Shown: positions 43,701-52,926 of the stretch, one piece after another | How the letters are laid out: each line of letters opens with the position of its first letter | Position numbering within the stretch: the first letter of the stretch is position 1 | NCBI GenBank assembly: GCA_964384915.1 | Contig: CAYLMA010000007.1 | Coordinates: 62,001-126,000 of the forward strand | Source of the DNA: Sulfurimicrobium sp964384915 | GTDB lineage: Bacteria; Pseudomonadota; Gammaproteobacteria; Burkholderiales; Sulfuricellaceae | Reading direction: 5' to 3' | Length of the DNA stretch: 64,000 nt | Position numbers and translations under genes: made by a program | The notes under the pieces: model-generated | The model's database searches: none | The model's input: only the letters and a program-made list of their open reading frames with translations | Told to the model about the DNA's origin: nothing

Positions 43701-46295
43701 ATGGAAAATCTCTACAATCCCGGCACGGTGGAAAAGCAGGCTCAGCAGCACTGGAACTCGATTCAGGCGTTCCGTGCGGAAGAAATCCCGGACAAGCCAA
43801 AGTACTATTGTCTGTCCATGTTTCCCTATCCCTCAGGCAAGCTGCACATGGGCCATGTACGCAATTACACCATCGGCGACGTGCTGTCCCGCTACCACCG
43901 TGCCTGCGGTTTCAACGTGATGCAGCCGATGGGCTGGGACGCATTCGGCTTGCCCGCCGAGAATGCGGCCATTGCCAACAACGTAGCGCCTGCCGCCTGG
44001 ACCTATTCCAACATCGACTACATGCGCGGCCAACTCCAGTCGCTTGGCCTGGCCATCGACTGGTCGCGCGAACTGGCGACCTGCAAGCCGGACTACTACC
44101 GCTGGGAACAGTGGCTGTTCACCAAATTGTTTGAAAAAGGGCTGATCTACAAGAAACTGGCGACCGTCAACTGGGACCCGGTCGATCAAACCGTGCTCGC
44201 CAACGAGCAGGTCATCGACGGCCGCGGCTGGCGTTCCGGCGCGCTGGTGGAAAAGCGCGAAATCCCGATGTATTTCATGAAGATCACCGCTTATGCCGAC
44301 GAGCTGCTCTCCGAGCTGGACAATCTGCCAGGCTGGCCCGAGCAAGTGCGCACCATGCAGAAAAACTGGATCGGCAAGAGCTTCGGTGTACGCTTCGCCT
44401 TCCCCTACGAGCTCGAAGGCAAACCTGAGCAACTCTGGGTCTACACCACCCGCGCCGACACCATCATGGGCGTGACTTTCTGCGCCGTGGCCGCCGAGCA
44501 TCCCCTGGCAACCTATGCAGCCAAGACGAACCCTGCGCTCGCCGCCTTCATCGAGGAATGCAAGCACGGCGGCGTGGCCGAGGCCGACCTCGCCACTATG
44601 GAAAAGAAGGGCATGGCGACGGGCATCTCCGTCACCCACCCGCTGACCGGCGAACCGATTCCGGTGTGGGTCGGCAACTACGTGCTGATGAGCTACGGCG
44701 AAGGCGCGGTGATGGCGGTGCCTGCTCACGACGAGCGCGATTTCCATTTTGCCAAGACCTACGGCCTGCCTATCAAGCAGGTGATCCAGGTCGAGGGCGA
44801 AAGTTTTTCTACCGAAGCGTGGGCCGAATGGTATGGCGACAAGGAAAAGGGCCGTTGCGTCCATTCCGGCCAGTACGACGGCCTCAATTACAGCGAGGCG
44901 GTAGACGCCATCGCCGCCGATCTCAAGGCCAAGGGCCTGGGCGACAAGCAGGTGCAGTACCGCCTGCGCGATTGGGGCATTTCGCGCCAGCGTTATTGGG
45001 GCTGCCCGATCCCTATCATCCATTGCCCGAGCTGCGGCGACGTGACGGTGCCGGAAAAGGACCTGCCGGTGGTGCTGCCGGAGGACGTGAAGATAGACAT
45101 CGGCTCGCCGATCAAGAAAATGCCGTCCTTCTATGAAACCACTTGTCCCAAATGCGGCGGTCCGGCCAAGCGCGAAACCGACACCATGGACACCTTCGTC
45201 GAGTCGTCCTGGTACTACGCGCGCTATGCCAATCCGGACAACGCCAATGCCATGGTCGATGAGCGCGCCAAATACTGGCTGCCGGTGGACCAGTACATCG
45301 GCGGCATCGAGCACGCCATCCTGCATCTCCTGTATGCGCGCTTCTTCAACAAGCTGATGCGCGATGTCGGCCTGGTGGAGTGCAACGAGCCCTTCACCAA
45401 GCTGCTGACCCAGGGCATGGTGGTGGCGCCGACCTTCTACCGTGAAATCGGTGAGGGCAAGAAGCGCTACATCAATCCCGCGGAAGTGGATGTGCAACTG
45501 GATGACAAGGGCCGCCCGACCGGCGCCACGCTTAAAACGGATGGCCAGCCGGTGGTGATCGGCGGCACGGAGAAAATGTCCAAATCCAAGAACAACGGAA
45601 TCGACCCACAGGCGCTGATCGATATCTACGGTGCGGATACCGCGCGCCTGTTCATGATGTTCGCGGCACCCCCGGACCAGCAGCTGGAGTGGTCGGATGC
45701 CGGCGTGGAAGGCGCCTTCCGCTTCCTCAAGCGGGTATGGAAGGCGGTCGCGGAACACGTCGAACAGGGTGTAGTGGCGGCTGGCAGCAGTGTGTTGAGC
45801 GCCGAGCTCAAGGCGCTGCGCTTCCAGCTCCACAGCACGATACAGAAAGTGAGCGACGACTATGGCCGGCGGCAGCAATTCAACACGGCAATTGCGGCAG
45901 TGATGGAACTGATGAACGCGCTGGGCAAGAATGGCGACCACAGCCCGGCGGGCCGCGCGCTGATGCAGGAGGCGCTGGAAGCCGTGGTGCTGCTGCTTTC
46001 CCCCATCGTGCCGCACATTAGCCACGCCTTATGGGCAGAGCTGAAGCCGGGGAGCGACATCCTTGAAGCTCCATGGCCGAAGGTGGATGAAAGCGCGCTG
46101 GAGCAGGACGAAATCGAGCTGATGCTGCAAGTCAATGGCAAGTTGCGCGGCAGCATGACCGTGGCGAAGTCGGTCAGTAAAGACGCAATCGAAAAGTTGG
46201 CGCTTACCAACCCCAGTGTGCTCAAATTTACCGAGGGTCAGGCGATCAAGAAAGTGGTCGTGGTGCCGGGCCGCCTAGTTAACGTGGTGGTATAA
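43701..46295 (+). CDS. leuS: Leucyl-tRNA synthetase
   Basis: 864 residues from the ATG at 43701 (MENLYNPGTVEKQAQQHWNS), which matches family N-termini; an open frame runs 40 codons further upstream through the promoter and is not used. The HIGH-type motif is PSGKLHMGHVRNY and the KMSKS motif is EKMSKSKNN, with the CP1 editing domain between. A zinc-like motif pair CPSCGD and CPKCGG is also visible. It starts a run with lptE and holA. Confidence 0.97.
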   Translation: MENLYNPGTVEKQAQQHWNSIQAFRAEEIPDKPKYYCLSMFPYPSGKLHMGHVRNYTIGDVLSRYHRACGFNVMQPMGWDAFGLPAENAAIANNVAPAAWTYSNIDYMRGQLQSLGLAIDWSRELATCKPDYYRWEQWLFTKLFEKGLIYKKLATVNWDPVDQTVLANEQVIDGRGWRSGALVEKREIPMYFMKITAYADELLSELDNLPGWPEQVRTMQKNWIGKSFGVRFAFPYELEGKPEQLWVYTTRADTIMGVTFCAVAAEHPLATYAAKTNPALAAFIEECKHGGVAEADLATMEKKGMATGISVTHPLTGEPIPVWVGNYVLMSYGEGAVMAVPAHDERDFHFAKTYGLPIKQVIQVEGESFSTEAWAEWYGDKEKGRCVHSGQYDGLNYSEAVDAIAADLKAKGLGDKQVQYRLRDWGISRQRYWGCPIPIIHCPSCGDVTVPEKDLPVVLPEDVKIDIGSPIKKMPSFYETTCPKCGGPAKRETDTMDTFVESSWYYARYANPDNANAMVDERAKYWLPVDQYIGGIEHAILHLLYARFFNKLMRDVGLVECNEPFTKLLTQGMVVAPTFYREIGEGKKRYINPAEVDVQLDDKGRPTGATLKTDGQPVVIGGTEKMSKSKNNGIDPQALIDIYGADTARLFMMFAAPPDQQLEWSDAGVEGAFRFLKRVWKAVAEHVEQGVVAAGSSVLSAELKALRFQLHSTIQKVSDDYGRRQQFNTAIAAVMELMNALGKNGDHSPAGRALMQEALEAVVLLLSPIVPHISHALWAELKPGSDILEAPWPKVDESALEQDEIELMLQVNGKLRGSMTVAKSVSKDAIEKLALTNPSVLKFTEGQAIKKVVVVPGRLVNVVV

Positions 46296-46298
46296 GCA

Positions 46299-46775
46299 AT
46301 GAAAAAAATCCTGCTTTTGTCCCTGGTGCTTGCGCTTGGCGCATGCGGCTTTCACTTGCGCGGACCGGGGCAGTTGCCGTTCGATACGCTTTATGTGCAA
46401 GGAGGCGGCAATCAGCTGGGGCCGGACCTGCAGCGCTACCTGCGCTCTGGCTCGAGCGTGAAGGTGGTGCAAACGCCGGGCGAAGCGCAGGCCATACTGG
46501 ATATCCTGGGAGAAAGCCGAGAGAAGCGCATCCTGTCTCTCACCGGCGGCGGCCGGGTGGGCGAATTCGAACTCTACTATCGACTATCCTTCCGTCTTCA
46601 TGATGGCAAGGGCGCAGAACTGATGCCCAGCCAGCAGTTGGAGTTGAAACGCATCCTGCCATTCAGCGATGTCCAGGTCTTGGCGAAAGAGCAGGAAGAG
46701 GCCATGTTGTACCGCGAAATGCAGAATGACGCCGTGCAGCAGGTGATCAGGCGCCTCAGCGCGTTGAAAAAATAA
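46299..46775 (+). CDS. lptE: LPS assembly lipoprotein LptE
   Basis: 158 residues. Lipoprotein plug of the LptD outer-membrane channel that delivers LPS. Signal and lipobox LGAC put the lipidated Cys at residue 16, followed by GFHLRGPGQLPF, typical of LptE. Lies 3 bases after leuS and 13 bases before holA, the conserved leuS-lptE-holA order. Confidence 0.94.
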   Translation: MKKILLLSLVLALGACGFHLRGPGQLPFDTLYVQGGGNQLGPDLQRYLRSGSSVKVVQTPGEAQAILDILGESREKRILSLTGGGRVGEFELYYRLSFRLHDGKGAELMPSQQLELKRILPFSDVQVLAKEQEEAMLYREMQNDAVQQVIRRLSALKK

Positions 46776-46788
46776 CGGGCATTGGCAG

Positions 46789-47793
46789 ATGCGGATAAAG
46801 CCGGAGCAGCTGGATCAGCATTTACCCAAGGGACTGCAGCCGCTCTACCTGCTTTTTGGTGATGAAGCGCTGCTGATCCAGGAAGCGGCTGACGCAATAC
46901 GCAGCCGCGCGCGCCAGGAAGGCTGTGCCGAGCGCGAGGTGTTTACGGTGGAACGGGGCTTCAATTGGCAGAACCTGCTGGCCAGCGGAAACAGCCTGTC
47001 CTTGTTTTCATCGCGCCGCCTGGTGGAAGTGCGCATTCCTTCCGGCAAGCCGGGCAATGACGGCAGCCAGGCCTTGCAGGAATATTGTTCTCGCCTGCCG
47101 TCGGATACCGTGACGCTGGTGATCTGCCCGAAGCTCGACAAGACTGCCCAGGCTGGAAAATGGTTCAAGGCCATGGAGCAGGCGGGCGTGGTGCTGCCCT
47201 TCTTCCAGGTCGAGCGCGGCCAGCTGCCGGCCTGGATCGGAACGCGCCTGGCGCGCCAGAACCAGCGCGCCGAGCCGCTGGTATTGCAGTTCCTCGCCGA
47301 CCAGGTGGAGGGCAACCTGCTTGCGGCTTTCCAGGAAGTCCAGAAGCTGGCGCTGCTGTTTCCCGCCGGCCCGCTGTCCCTGGAACATGTGCGGGGCGCA
47401 GTGGCGGATGTGGCGCGCTTCGACGTGTTCAAGCTGGGCGACGCCCTGCTGGCGGGCGATGCCGCCCGCGTCAGCCGCATCCTGGAGGTGCTGCGCGGGG
47501 AAGGAGAAGACCCGGTGCTGATCCTGTGGGCGCTGACGCGCGAGATCCGCACCCTGGCCAAACTGCGCGGCGGCATGCGCCGTGGCGGCAGCCTCCCGCA
47601 GTTGATGCGCGATGCCTGGATCTGGGAGTCGCGCCAGCGGCTGGTGGAGCAGGCCGTGAAACGCACCTCCGAAGCACGCCTGTTGCAGGGGCTCAGGCAG
47701 GCGGCCGGGATCGATCGCATGATCAAGGGGCTGGCAAAGGGCGACGTGTGGGACGAGTTGTTGCAACTCGGCCTGACCATGGCTAAGGTGTGA
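46789..47793 (+). CDS. holA: DNA polymerase III delta subunit
   Basis: 334 residues. Delta is the clamp-opening wrench of the clamp loader. The N-terminal start MRIKPEQLDQHLPKGLQPLY and LLFGDEALLIQEAADAIR are recognisable, as is the C-terminal collar domain with WALTREIRTL. The gene lies in the leuS-lptE-holA operon and is followed by an inverted repeat. Confidence 0.94.
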   Translation: MRIKPEQLDQHLPKGLQPLYLLFGDEALLIQEAADAIRSRARQEGCAEREVFTVERGFNWQNLLASGNSLSLFSSRRLVEVRIPSGKPGNDGSQALQEYCSRLPSDTVTLVICPKLDKTAQAGKWFKAMEQAGVVLPFFQVERGQLPAWIGTRLARQNQRAEPLVLQFLADQVEGNLLAAFQEVQKLALLFPAGPLSLEHVRGAVADVARFDVFKLGDALLAGDAARVSRILEVLRGEGEDPVLILWALTREIRTLAKLRGGMRRGGSLPQLMRDAWIWESRQRLVEQAVKRTSEARLLQGLRQAAGIDRMIKGLAKGDVWDELLQLGLTMAKV

Positions 47794-47813
47794 ATCTGTA
47801 AAGACTATGTAAG

Positions 47814-47872
47814 CACGGGGAATACGGGGCGCACGGGGTTTTCAATCCCTGGGTTTCCCCGTGTTCCCCGTG
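47814..47872. repeat. Inverted repeat between holA and proA
   Basis: CACGGGGAATACGGGG (47814-47829) pairs with CCCCGTGTTCCCCGTG (47857-47872) with one mismatch over 16 bases. The loop itself carries a third CACGGGG. A run TTTTTT follows at about 47885 after a gap, so terminator function is doubtful. It looks like a short mobile or REP-like intergenic element. Confidence 0.6.
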
Positions 47873-47910
47873 GTTAAAAACCTGTTTTTTGATGAATCGA
47901 GGACAAGGAT

Positions 47911-49167
47911 ATGGACGTCAAGGCATACATGCACACTCTCGGCCTGCAGGCACGCGCGGCTTCCCGCGCCATGGCCCGCGCCGACACCAACGCCAAGAAC
48001 AAGGCGCTCAGCGTGATGGCGCGTGCCATGCAGCGTGATAGCGCGAAGCTGGTGGAGGCTAACGCTAAAGACCTGGCCGCAGCCAAGGCCGCGGGCCTGG
48101 ATGCCGCAATGCTCGACCGCCTGACCCTGACGGAGAAAGGCGTGGCGGGGATGGCCGAGGGCCTGCTGCAGATTGCCGCCCTGCCCGATCCGGTGGGCGA
48201 GATCAGCGGCCTCAACTACCGCCCATCCGGCATCCAGGTGGGCAAGATGCGCGTCCCGCTGGGGGTGATCGGCATCATCTACGAGGCCCGCCCCAACGTC
48301 ACCGCCGACGCCGCCGGGCTGTGCCTGAAATCGGGCAATGCCTCGATCCTGCGCGGCGGTTCCGAAGCGATTCACTCCAACCAGGCCATCGCCGCCTGTG
48401 TGCGCGAGGGCCTGGCCGCCGCCGGCCTGCCGGAAACTGCGGTGCAGGTGATCGAAACCACCGACCGCGCGGCGGTGGGCGAACTCATCACCATGCGCGA
48501 ATTCGTCGACGTGATCGTACCGCGCGGCGGCAAGGGCCTGATCGAACGCCTCATCGCCGAGGCACGCATCCCGGTGATCAAACATCTGCACGGCGTATGC
48601 CATGTCTACATCGACGACAAGGCCGACCAGGCCAAGGCGGTCAGGATCGCCGACAATGCCAAGACCAGCCGCTATGGCACCTGCAACACCATGGAAACCC
48701 TGCTGGTGGCGGAAGGCGTGGCCAAGGACGTGCTGCCCCCGCTGTGCAAGATCTACCTCGACAAGGGGGTGGAACTGCGCGGCTGCGCGGCTTCCCGCGC
48801 CATCGTGCCGGCGATGAAGGAAGCCACCGAGGAAGACTGGCATACCGAATACCTCGCGCCCATCCTGTCGGTGCGCGTGGTGGCCGGCCTGGATGCGGCG
48901 ATCGAGCATATCAACACCTACAGCTCGCAGCACACGGAAGCCATCGTGACGGAAGATTACTCCCGTGCGCGGCGCTTCCTGCGCGAGGTGGACTCGAGCT
49001 CGGTGATGGTGAATGCCTCCACACGCTTTGCCGACGGCTTCGAATATGGCCTCGGCGCGGAAATCGGCATTTCCACCGACAAGATCCACGCGCGCGGCCC
49101 GGTGGGGCTGGAAGGTCTGACTTCGCAGAAATTCATCGTGCTGGGTGATGGTCACGTCCGGGGATGA
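47911..49167 (+). CDS. proA: Gamma-glutamyl phosphate reductase
   Basis: 418 residues. Second step of proline synthesis, reducing gamma-glutamyl phosphate with NADPH. Aldehyde-dehydrogenase-like fold with the catalytic Cys in YGTCNTMETLLV and the conserved HVYIDDKAD region. The start MDVKAYMHTLGLQARAASRA is typical. Partner proC is in the window at 55743-56555 rather than adjacent. A long antisense frame (47842-49257) is a GC-skew shadow. Confidence 0.97.
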   Translation: MDVKAYMHTLGLQARAASRAMARADTNAKNKALSVMARAMQRDSAKLVEANAKDLAAAKAAGLDAAMLDRLTLTEKGVAGMAEGLLQIAALPDPVGEISGLNYRPSGIQVGKMRVPLGVIGIIYEARPNVTADAAGLCLKSGNASILRGGSEAIHSNQAIAACVREGLAAAGLPETAVQVIETTDRAAVGELITMREFVDVIVPRGGKGLIERLIAEARIPVIKHLHGVCHVYIDDKADQAKAVRIADNAKTSRYGTCNTMETLLVAEGVAKDVLPPLCKIYLDKGVELRGCAASRAIVPAMKEATEEDWHTEYLAPILSVRVVAGLDAAIEHINTYSSQHTEAIVTEDYSRARRFLREVDSSSVMVNASTRFADGFEYGLGAEIGISTDKIHARGPVGLEGLTSQKFIVLGDGHVRG

Positions 49168-49188
49168 TTCCTCAAGCCCTCTCCCCAA

Positions 49189-49212
49189 CCCTCTCCCGTA
49201 TGCAGGAGAGGG
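49189..49212 (+). promoter_or_regulatory. Hairpin holding the nadD ribosome-binding site
   Basis: CCCTCTCC (49189-49196) pairs with GGAGAGGG (49205-49212) around CGTATGCA. The right arm is the Shine-Dalgarno of nadD, four bases before its ATG. An extra copy CCCTCTCCCC at 49178-49187 could compete. This resembles a widespread CCCTCTCC repeat element, so it may be an inserted repeat that supplies and can mask the ribosome site. Confidence 0.6.
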
Positions 49213-49216
49213 CGCA

Positions 49217-49873
49217 ATGGCAAAAGGCGATGCTTTGATTGGCATTCTTGGCGGCACCTTCGACCCGGTTCATTTCGGTCACCTGAGGCTTGCCGAGGAA
49301 CTGGCCCAGAAGCTGGGTTTATCCGAGGTGCGATTCATTCCGTCGGGCAGGCCCTGGCACCGGACTCCTCCCGGCGCAACCCCCATGCAGCGGCTTGAGA
49401 TGGTGAGCCGCGCCATCGCCGGCAACCCGCGCTTTGTGCTCGACGAGCGCGAAGTCCGGAAGAATGCGCCTGGCTACACGGTGGAAACGCTGTCTGAAGT
49501 GCGCCAGGAAATAGGTCGTGAGCAGCCCATGTGCCTGCTCGTTGGGGCCGATGCTTTCCTCGGGCTGCCCACTTGGCATCGCTGGCGCGAGCTGTTCGAG
49601 TTGGCGCATATCGTGGTTGCATACCGCCCTGGTTTTTCGCTGTTGCAGGAACAGCTGGACGACCTGCTGCGCAAGGAAATCGGGCAACGCACCAGCGCCG
49701 ATCCATGCGATTTGCAGGGCCTCCCGGGTGGCAGGATCATGGCCTGTCAGATTACACCCCTGGGCATTTCAGCCACCGCCATCCGCGCAGAAATCCAGGC
49801 GGGGCTAAGCCCGCGCTATTTGCTCCCGGAAGACGTTCTCGATTATATTCGGATGCATCAAATCTACCTTTAA
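49217..49873 (+). CDS. nadD: Nicotinate-nucleotide adenylyltransferase
   Basis: 218 residues from the ATG at 49217. NadD makes nicotinate adenine dinucleotide in NAD synthesis. Nucleotidyltransferase motif GILGGTFDPVHFGHLRLAE with the HxGH-type sequence, and the ISATAIR motif near residue 195, are present. A frame extension to 49145 is proA read-through and lacks family similarity. Followed by rsfS after 8 bases, the common nadD-rsfS-rlmH order. Confidence 0.95.
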   Translation: MAKGDALIGILGGTFDPVHFGHLRLAEELAQKLGLSEVRFIPSGRPWHRTPPGATPMQRLEMVSRAIAGNPRFVLDEREVRKNAPGYTVETLSEVRQEIGREQPMCLLVGADAFLGLPTWHRWRELFELAHIVVAYRPGFSLLQEQLDDLLRKEIGQRTSADPCDLQGLPGGRIMACQITPLGISATAIRAEIQAGLSPRYLLPEDVLDYIRMHQIYL

Positions 49874-49881
49874 GGAAAGCA

Positions 49882-50241
49882 ATGGAACTGGAAGCAATGA
49901 AACAAGCCGTCATTTTGGCGCTGGAAGATATCAAGGCAAAAGACATTGCCGTGTTGGATGTATCGCATCTGACCAGCATGACGGACTACATGATTATCGC
50001 CAGCGGCGACTCCAACCGCCAGACGCGGGCCCTGGCCAATAACGTGCTGGTGAAGCTGAAGGAGTTGGGCGCAGAGGTGCTGGGGGTGGAAGGCGAGGAA
50101 AGTGGCGAGTGGGTGTTGGTGGACCTGGGCCAGGTGGTAGTCCACGTCATGCAGCCCAGCACGCGCGAACATTACAATCTTGAACAGTTGTGGGGCGGGG
50201 TCGAGGCTGCGCGGCGCCATAGCCATAAAACAGCATCCTAA
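49882..50241 (+). CDS. rsfS: Ribosome silencing factor RsfS
   Basis: 119 residues. Binds L14 of the 50S subunit and blocks subunit joining in starvation. The family core DVSHLTSMTDYMIIASGDSN and GEESGEWVLVDLGQVVVHVM is evident. The ATG at 49882 has AAGGAAAG before it; the frame extends far upstream inside nadD, but those residues are not RsfS. Lies between nadD and rlmH. Confidence 0.95.
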   Translation: MELEAMKQAVILALEDIKAKDIAVLDVSHLTSMTDYMIIASGDSNRQTRALANNVLVKLKELGAEVLGVEGEESGEWVLVDLGQVVVHVMQPSTREHYNLEQLWGGVEAARRHSHKTAS

Positions 50242-50261
50242 GACGGCTCCGTGGGATTGGG

Positions 50262-50732
50262 ATGAGGCTATGGATACTCGCAGTCGGTAACAAAATGCCG
50301 GCCTGGGTGAGCGAGGCGTTTGCCGAATACGCAAAGCGCATGCCACGGGAAGCGCGTATCGAGCTGCTGGAAATCAAACCGGAGAAACGCGCCGGCGGAA
50401 AAACCGTGGAACAGATGCAGGAATCCGAGATGGAGCGGATTCAGGCGGCACTCCCGGCAACGGCCATGCATGTCATGCTGGATGAGCGCGGCGCGGAAAT
50501 GAGCACGCTGGAGCTGGCGGCCGGCATGAAAACCTGGCTACAGGAAGGCCGCGATGTGGCTTTTGTCATCGGCGGAGCGGATGGCCTGCACCCTGCCCTG
50601 CGCCAGCGCGCCGTCAAGCTCTGGTCGCTATCGCGCCTCACCCTGCCGCACGGCATGGTGAGAGTGCTGCTGGCGGAGCAGCTATATCGAGCCATGACGG
50701 TGATTCAGGGGCATCCCTACCATAGGGAATAA
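50262..50732 (+). CDS. rlmH: 23S rRNA (pseudouridine-1915-N3) methyltransferase RlmH
   Basis: 156 residues, a SPOUT (trefoil-knot) methylase of 23S helix 69. The knot motif FVIGGADGLHPALRQ and the C-terminal LSRLTLPHGMVRVLLAEQLYRA match the family. Follows rsfS after 20 bases. Typical length. Confidence 0.96.
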   Translation: MRLWILAVGNKMPAWVSEAFAEYAKRMPREARIELLEIKPEKRAGGKTVEQMQESEMERIQAALPATAMHVMLDERGAEMSTLELAAGMKTWLQEGRDVAFVIGGADGLHPALRQRAVKLWSLSRLTLPHGMVRVLLAEQLYRAMTVIQGHPYHRE

Positions 50733-50863
50733 GGACTTGCTAATGGCTATTATGCGACAACCTGCCGGGCTGGAGCCCCTTGCGCATCCCCGAGTTACGA
50801 GCCTTGGCCTGCGCCCAGTGCGGCTCCGGCGCATGCTCAAATTATCTCTTGGCATGCCCTGAT

Positions 50864-51481
50864 ATGGCCTATCCTTACCAGACCATTTACCTCGCTTCCG
50901 CAAGCCCGCGCCGACGCGAACTGCTGAAACAGATCGGGGTGCGCTTCGAGGTGTTGCTGCTGCGTACGCACCCTTCCCGCTCCGATGTCGATGAAACACC
51001 GAGCCTCGGTGAGCCCCCCTGTGATTACGTGGTGCGCCTGGCCCGCGCCAAGGCCGAAGCGGGCAGCATGGCTTGCCGTGCCCGCCACCTGCCGGCTTAC
51101 CCGGTGCTGGCTGCGGATACCACCGTGACCCTGGATGGCGCCATCATAGGCAAACCGGCTAACCGAGCCGAAGCTGAGGCCACACTGGCACGCCTGGCGG
51201 GCCGCCGCCATGAGGTGCTGAGCGCCGTGGCAATCGCCTTTGACGGCCGCCTTGAAGTGAAGCTGAGCGTTTCCAGCGTCGAATTCGCGCCGCTCGATGC
51301 GGGCGCCATCAAACGTTATGTGGCTAGCGGCGAATCCCATGACAAGGCCGGGGCCTATGCGATCCAGGGGCGCGCAGCGGCATTCGTGACCCGGCTGGAG
51401 GGCAGCTATTCCGGCGTAATGGGTTTGCCTTTGTGTGAAACCTCTCAACTCTTGCACAAATTTGGTATTGAAGTGATATGA
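50864..51481 (+). CDS. maf: Maf-like nucleotide pyrophosphatase
   Basis: 205 residues from the ATG at 50864 (MAYPYQTIYLASASPRRREL). The upstream extension to 50780 has no similarity and is not used. Maf proteins hydrolyse non-canonical nucleotides such as dTTP/UTP analogues, limiting cell division errors. Motifs SASPRRREL, ADTTVTLDGAIIGKPAN and GAYAIQGRAAAFV are present, so this is the YhdE-like branch. It overlaps rng by four bases. The 131 bases before it show no clear gene. Confidence 0.92.
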   Translation: MAYPYQTIYLASASPRRRELLKQIGVRFEVLLLRTHPSRSDVDETPSLGEPPCDYVVRLARAKAEAGSMACRARHLPAYPVLAADTTVTLDGAIIGKPANRAEAEATLARLAGRRHEVLSAVAIAFDGRLEVKLSVSSVEFAPLDAGAIKRYVASGESHDKAGAYAIQGRAAAFVTRLEGSYSGVMGLPLCETSQLLHKFGIEVI

Positions 51482-52926
51482 GCGAAGAAATCCTGATCAA
51501 CATGACACCCCAGGAAACCCGGGTGGCAGTTCTGCAGCAGGCCGTGGTGCAGGAGTTGCACATCGAACGTGCAAGCGCGCGCGGGTTGGTGGGGAATATT
51601 TACCTGGGACGGGTGTGCCGGGTCTTGCCCGGCATGCAGTCCGCGTTTGTGGAAATCGGCCTGGATCGCGCGGCTTTCCTTCATGTGGCGGATATCTGGG
51701 TTTCTCCGGGCGAAGATCCGCGCCCGATCGAGCGCCTGCTCTACGAGGGGCAGAGCATCATGGTGCAGGTTTTCAAGGACCCGATCGGCACCAAGGGCGC
51801 GCGCCTTTCCACCCAGATCGGGCTGGCCGGGCGCTTTCTGGTCTATCTGCCGCAGGAAACGCATATCGGCATTTCCCAGCGCATCGAGGACGAGGCGGAG
51901 CGCGAACACCTGCGCGAAAAGCTGCAGCAACTCCTGCCCGATGCAGATCATGGCGGCTTTATTATCCGCACCATGGCTGAAACGGCGACGGACAAGGAAC
52001 TGCTCGATGATGTCGAGTACTTGCGCAAGGTGTGGAGCGATATCCAGGTCAACGCCAAGGGCGCCCCGGTTAAAACCATGCTCTACCATGATCTGGACCT
52101 GCCGCTCCGTGTGCTGCGCGATTTTGTCACCGATGAAACCGACCGCATCGTGGTGGATTCACGTGAAACATTTAACCGGCTGCAGGGTTTTGCGCAGGAA
52201 TACACTTCAGGTGTAGCGGAAAAACTCTCGCACTACCAGGGTGAGCGGCCGCTGTTCGATCTGCGCGGCGTGGAGGATGAAATTGAAAAAGCGCTGGCGC
52301 GGCGCGTGGAACTGAAATCAGGCGGCTACCTGATTCTCGACCAGACCGAGGCGCTGACGACTGCGGACGTGAATACGGGCGGGTTTGTAGGCGGGCGCAA
52401 TTTCGATGACACCATTTTCAAGACCAACCTCGAGGCGGCACAGACCATTGCGCGCCAGCTCCGGCTACGCAATCTGGGGGGGATCATCATTGTCGATTTT
52501 ATCGATATGGACAATGAAGAGCACCAGGCTGCAGTGCTGGCCGAGTTCAAGAAAGCGCTCTCGAAAGATCGCGCGCGCATCACCATCAACGGTTTTTCCG
52601 CCCTCGGTCTGGTCGAAATGACGCGCAAGCGCAATCGCGAAAGCCTGGCGCACATCCTGTGCCAGCCTTGCCCGATTTGCCAGGGGCGGGGCGAGCTCAA
52701 GACCGCACAGACGGTGTGCTATGAGATCCTGCGCGAACTGCTGCGCGAGGCGCGCCAGTTCGATGCGCGCGAATTCCGCATCCTGGCTTCGCAGCAGGTG
52801 ATCGACATGTTTCTCGACGAGGAATCGCAAAGCCTGGCCCAGCTCGGCGATTTTATCGGCAAGCCGATTTCCCTGCTGGTGGAAAGCCAGTATTCGCAGG
52901 AGCAGTACGACGTCATCCTGATGTGA
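51478..52926 (+). CDS. rng: Ribonuclease G
   Basis: 482 residues. Endonuclease of the RNase E/G family that matures 16S 5' ends and trims mRNA. An S1-like RNA-binding region covers about 35-125 (NIYLGRVCRVLPGMQSAFVE), the catalytic core has VNTGGFVGG and DFIDMDNEEHQ acidic residues, and the zinc-link is CQPCPICQGRGELK. The length lacks the large RNase E tail. Start overlaps maf (ATGA). Its stop directly abuts the stop of the convergent dynamin-like gene. Confidence 0.96.
   Translation: MSEEILINMTPQETRVAVLQQAVVQELHIERASARGLVGNIYLGRVCRVLPGMQSAFVEIGLDRAAFLHVADIWVSPGEDPRPIERLLYEGQSIMVQVFKDPIGTKGARLSTQIGLAGRFLVYLPQETHIGISQRIEDEAEREHLREKLQQLLPDADHGGFIIRTMAETATDKELLDDVEYLRKVWSDIQVNAKGAPVKTMLYHDLDLPLRVLRDFVTDETDRIVVDSRETFNRLQGFAQEYTSGVAEKLSHYQGERPLFDLRGVEDEIEKALARRVELKSGGYLILDQTEALTTADVNTGGFVGGRNFDDTIFKTNLEAAQTIARQLRLRNLGGIIIVDFIDMDNEEHQAAVLAEFKKALSKDRARITINGFSALGLVEMTRKRNRESLAHILCQPCPICQGRGELKTAQTVCYEILRELLREARQFDAREFRILASQQVIDMFLDEESQSLAQLGDFIGKPISLLVESQYSQEQYDVILM
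52156..52169. promoter_or_regulatory. parS-like site inside rng
   Basis: GATTCACGTGAAAC differs from the exact core GTTTCACGTGAAAC by one base. It lies within the rng coding sequence, about 38 kb from the AT-rich origin interval. A functional low-affinity site is possible but unproved. Confidence 0.45.

Noticed and set aside
43833..46025. 730-residue open frame on the minus strand
   Set aside because: It is fully antisense to leuS, which has HIGH and KMSKS motifs and the right length. The frame is long because of high GC and has no recognisable domain.
47842..49257. 471-residue open frame on the minus strand
   Set aside because: Antisense to proA and the nadD leader. His- and Arg-rich low-complexity product; shadow of a GC-rich gene.
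50733..50863. Possible 39-residue gene between rlmH and maf
   Set aside because: No ribosome site, low-complexity composition and no neighbour logic. The interval is treated as non-coding.
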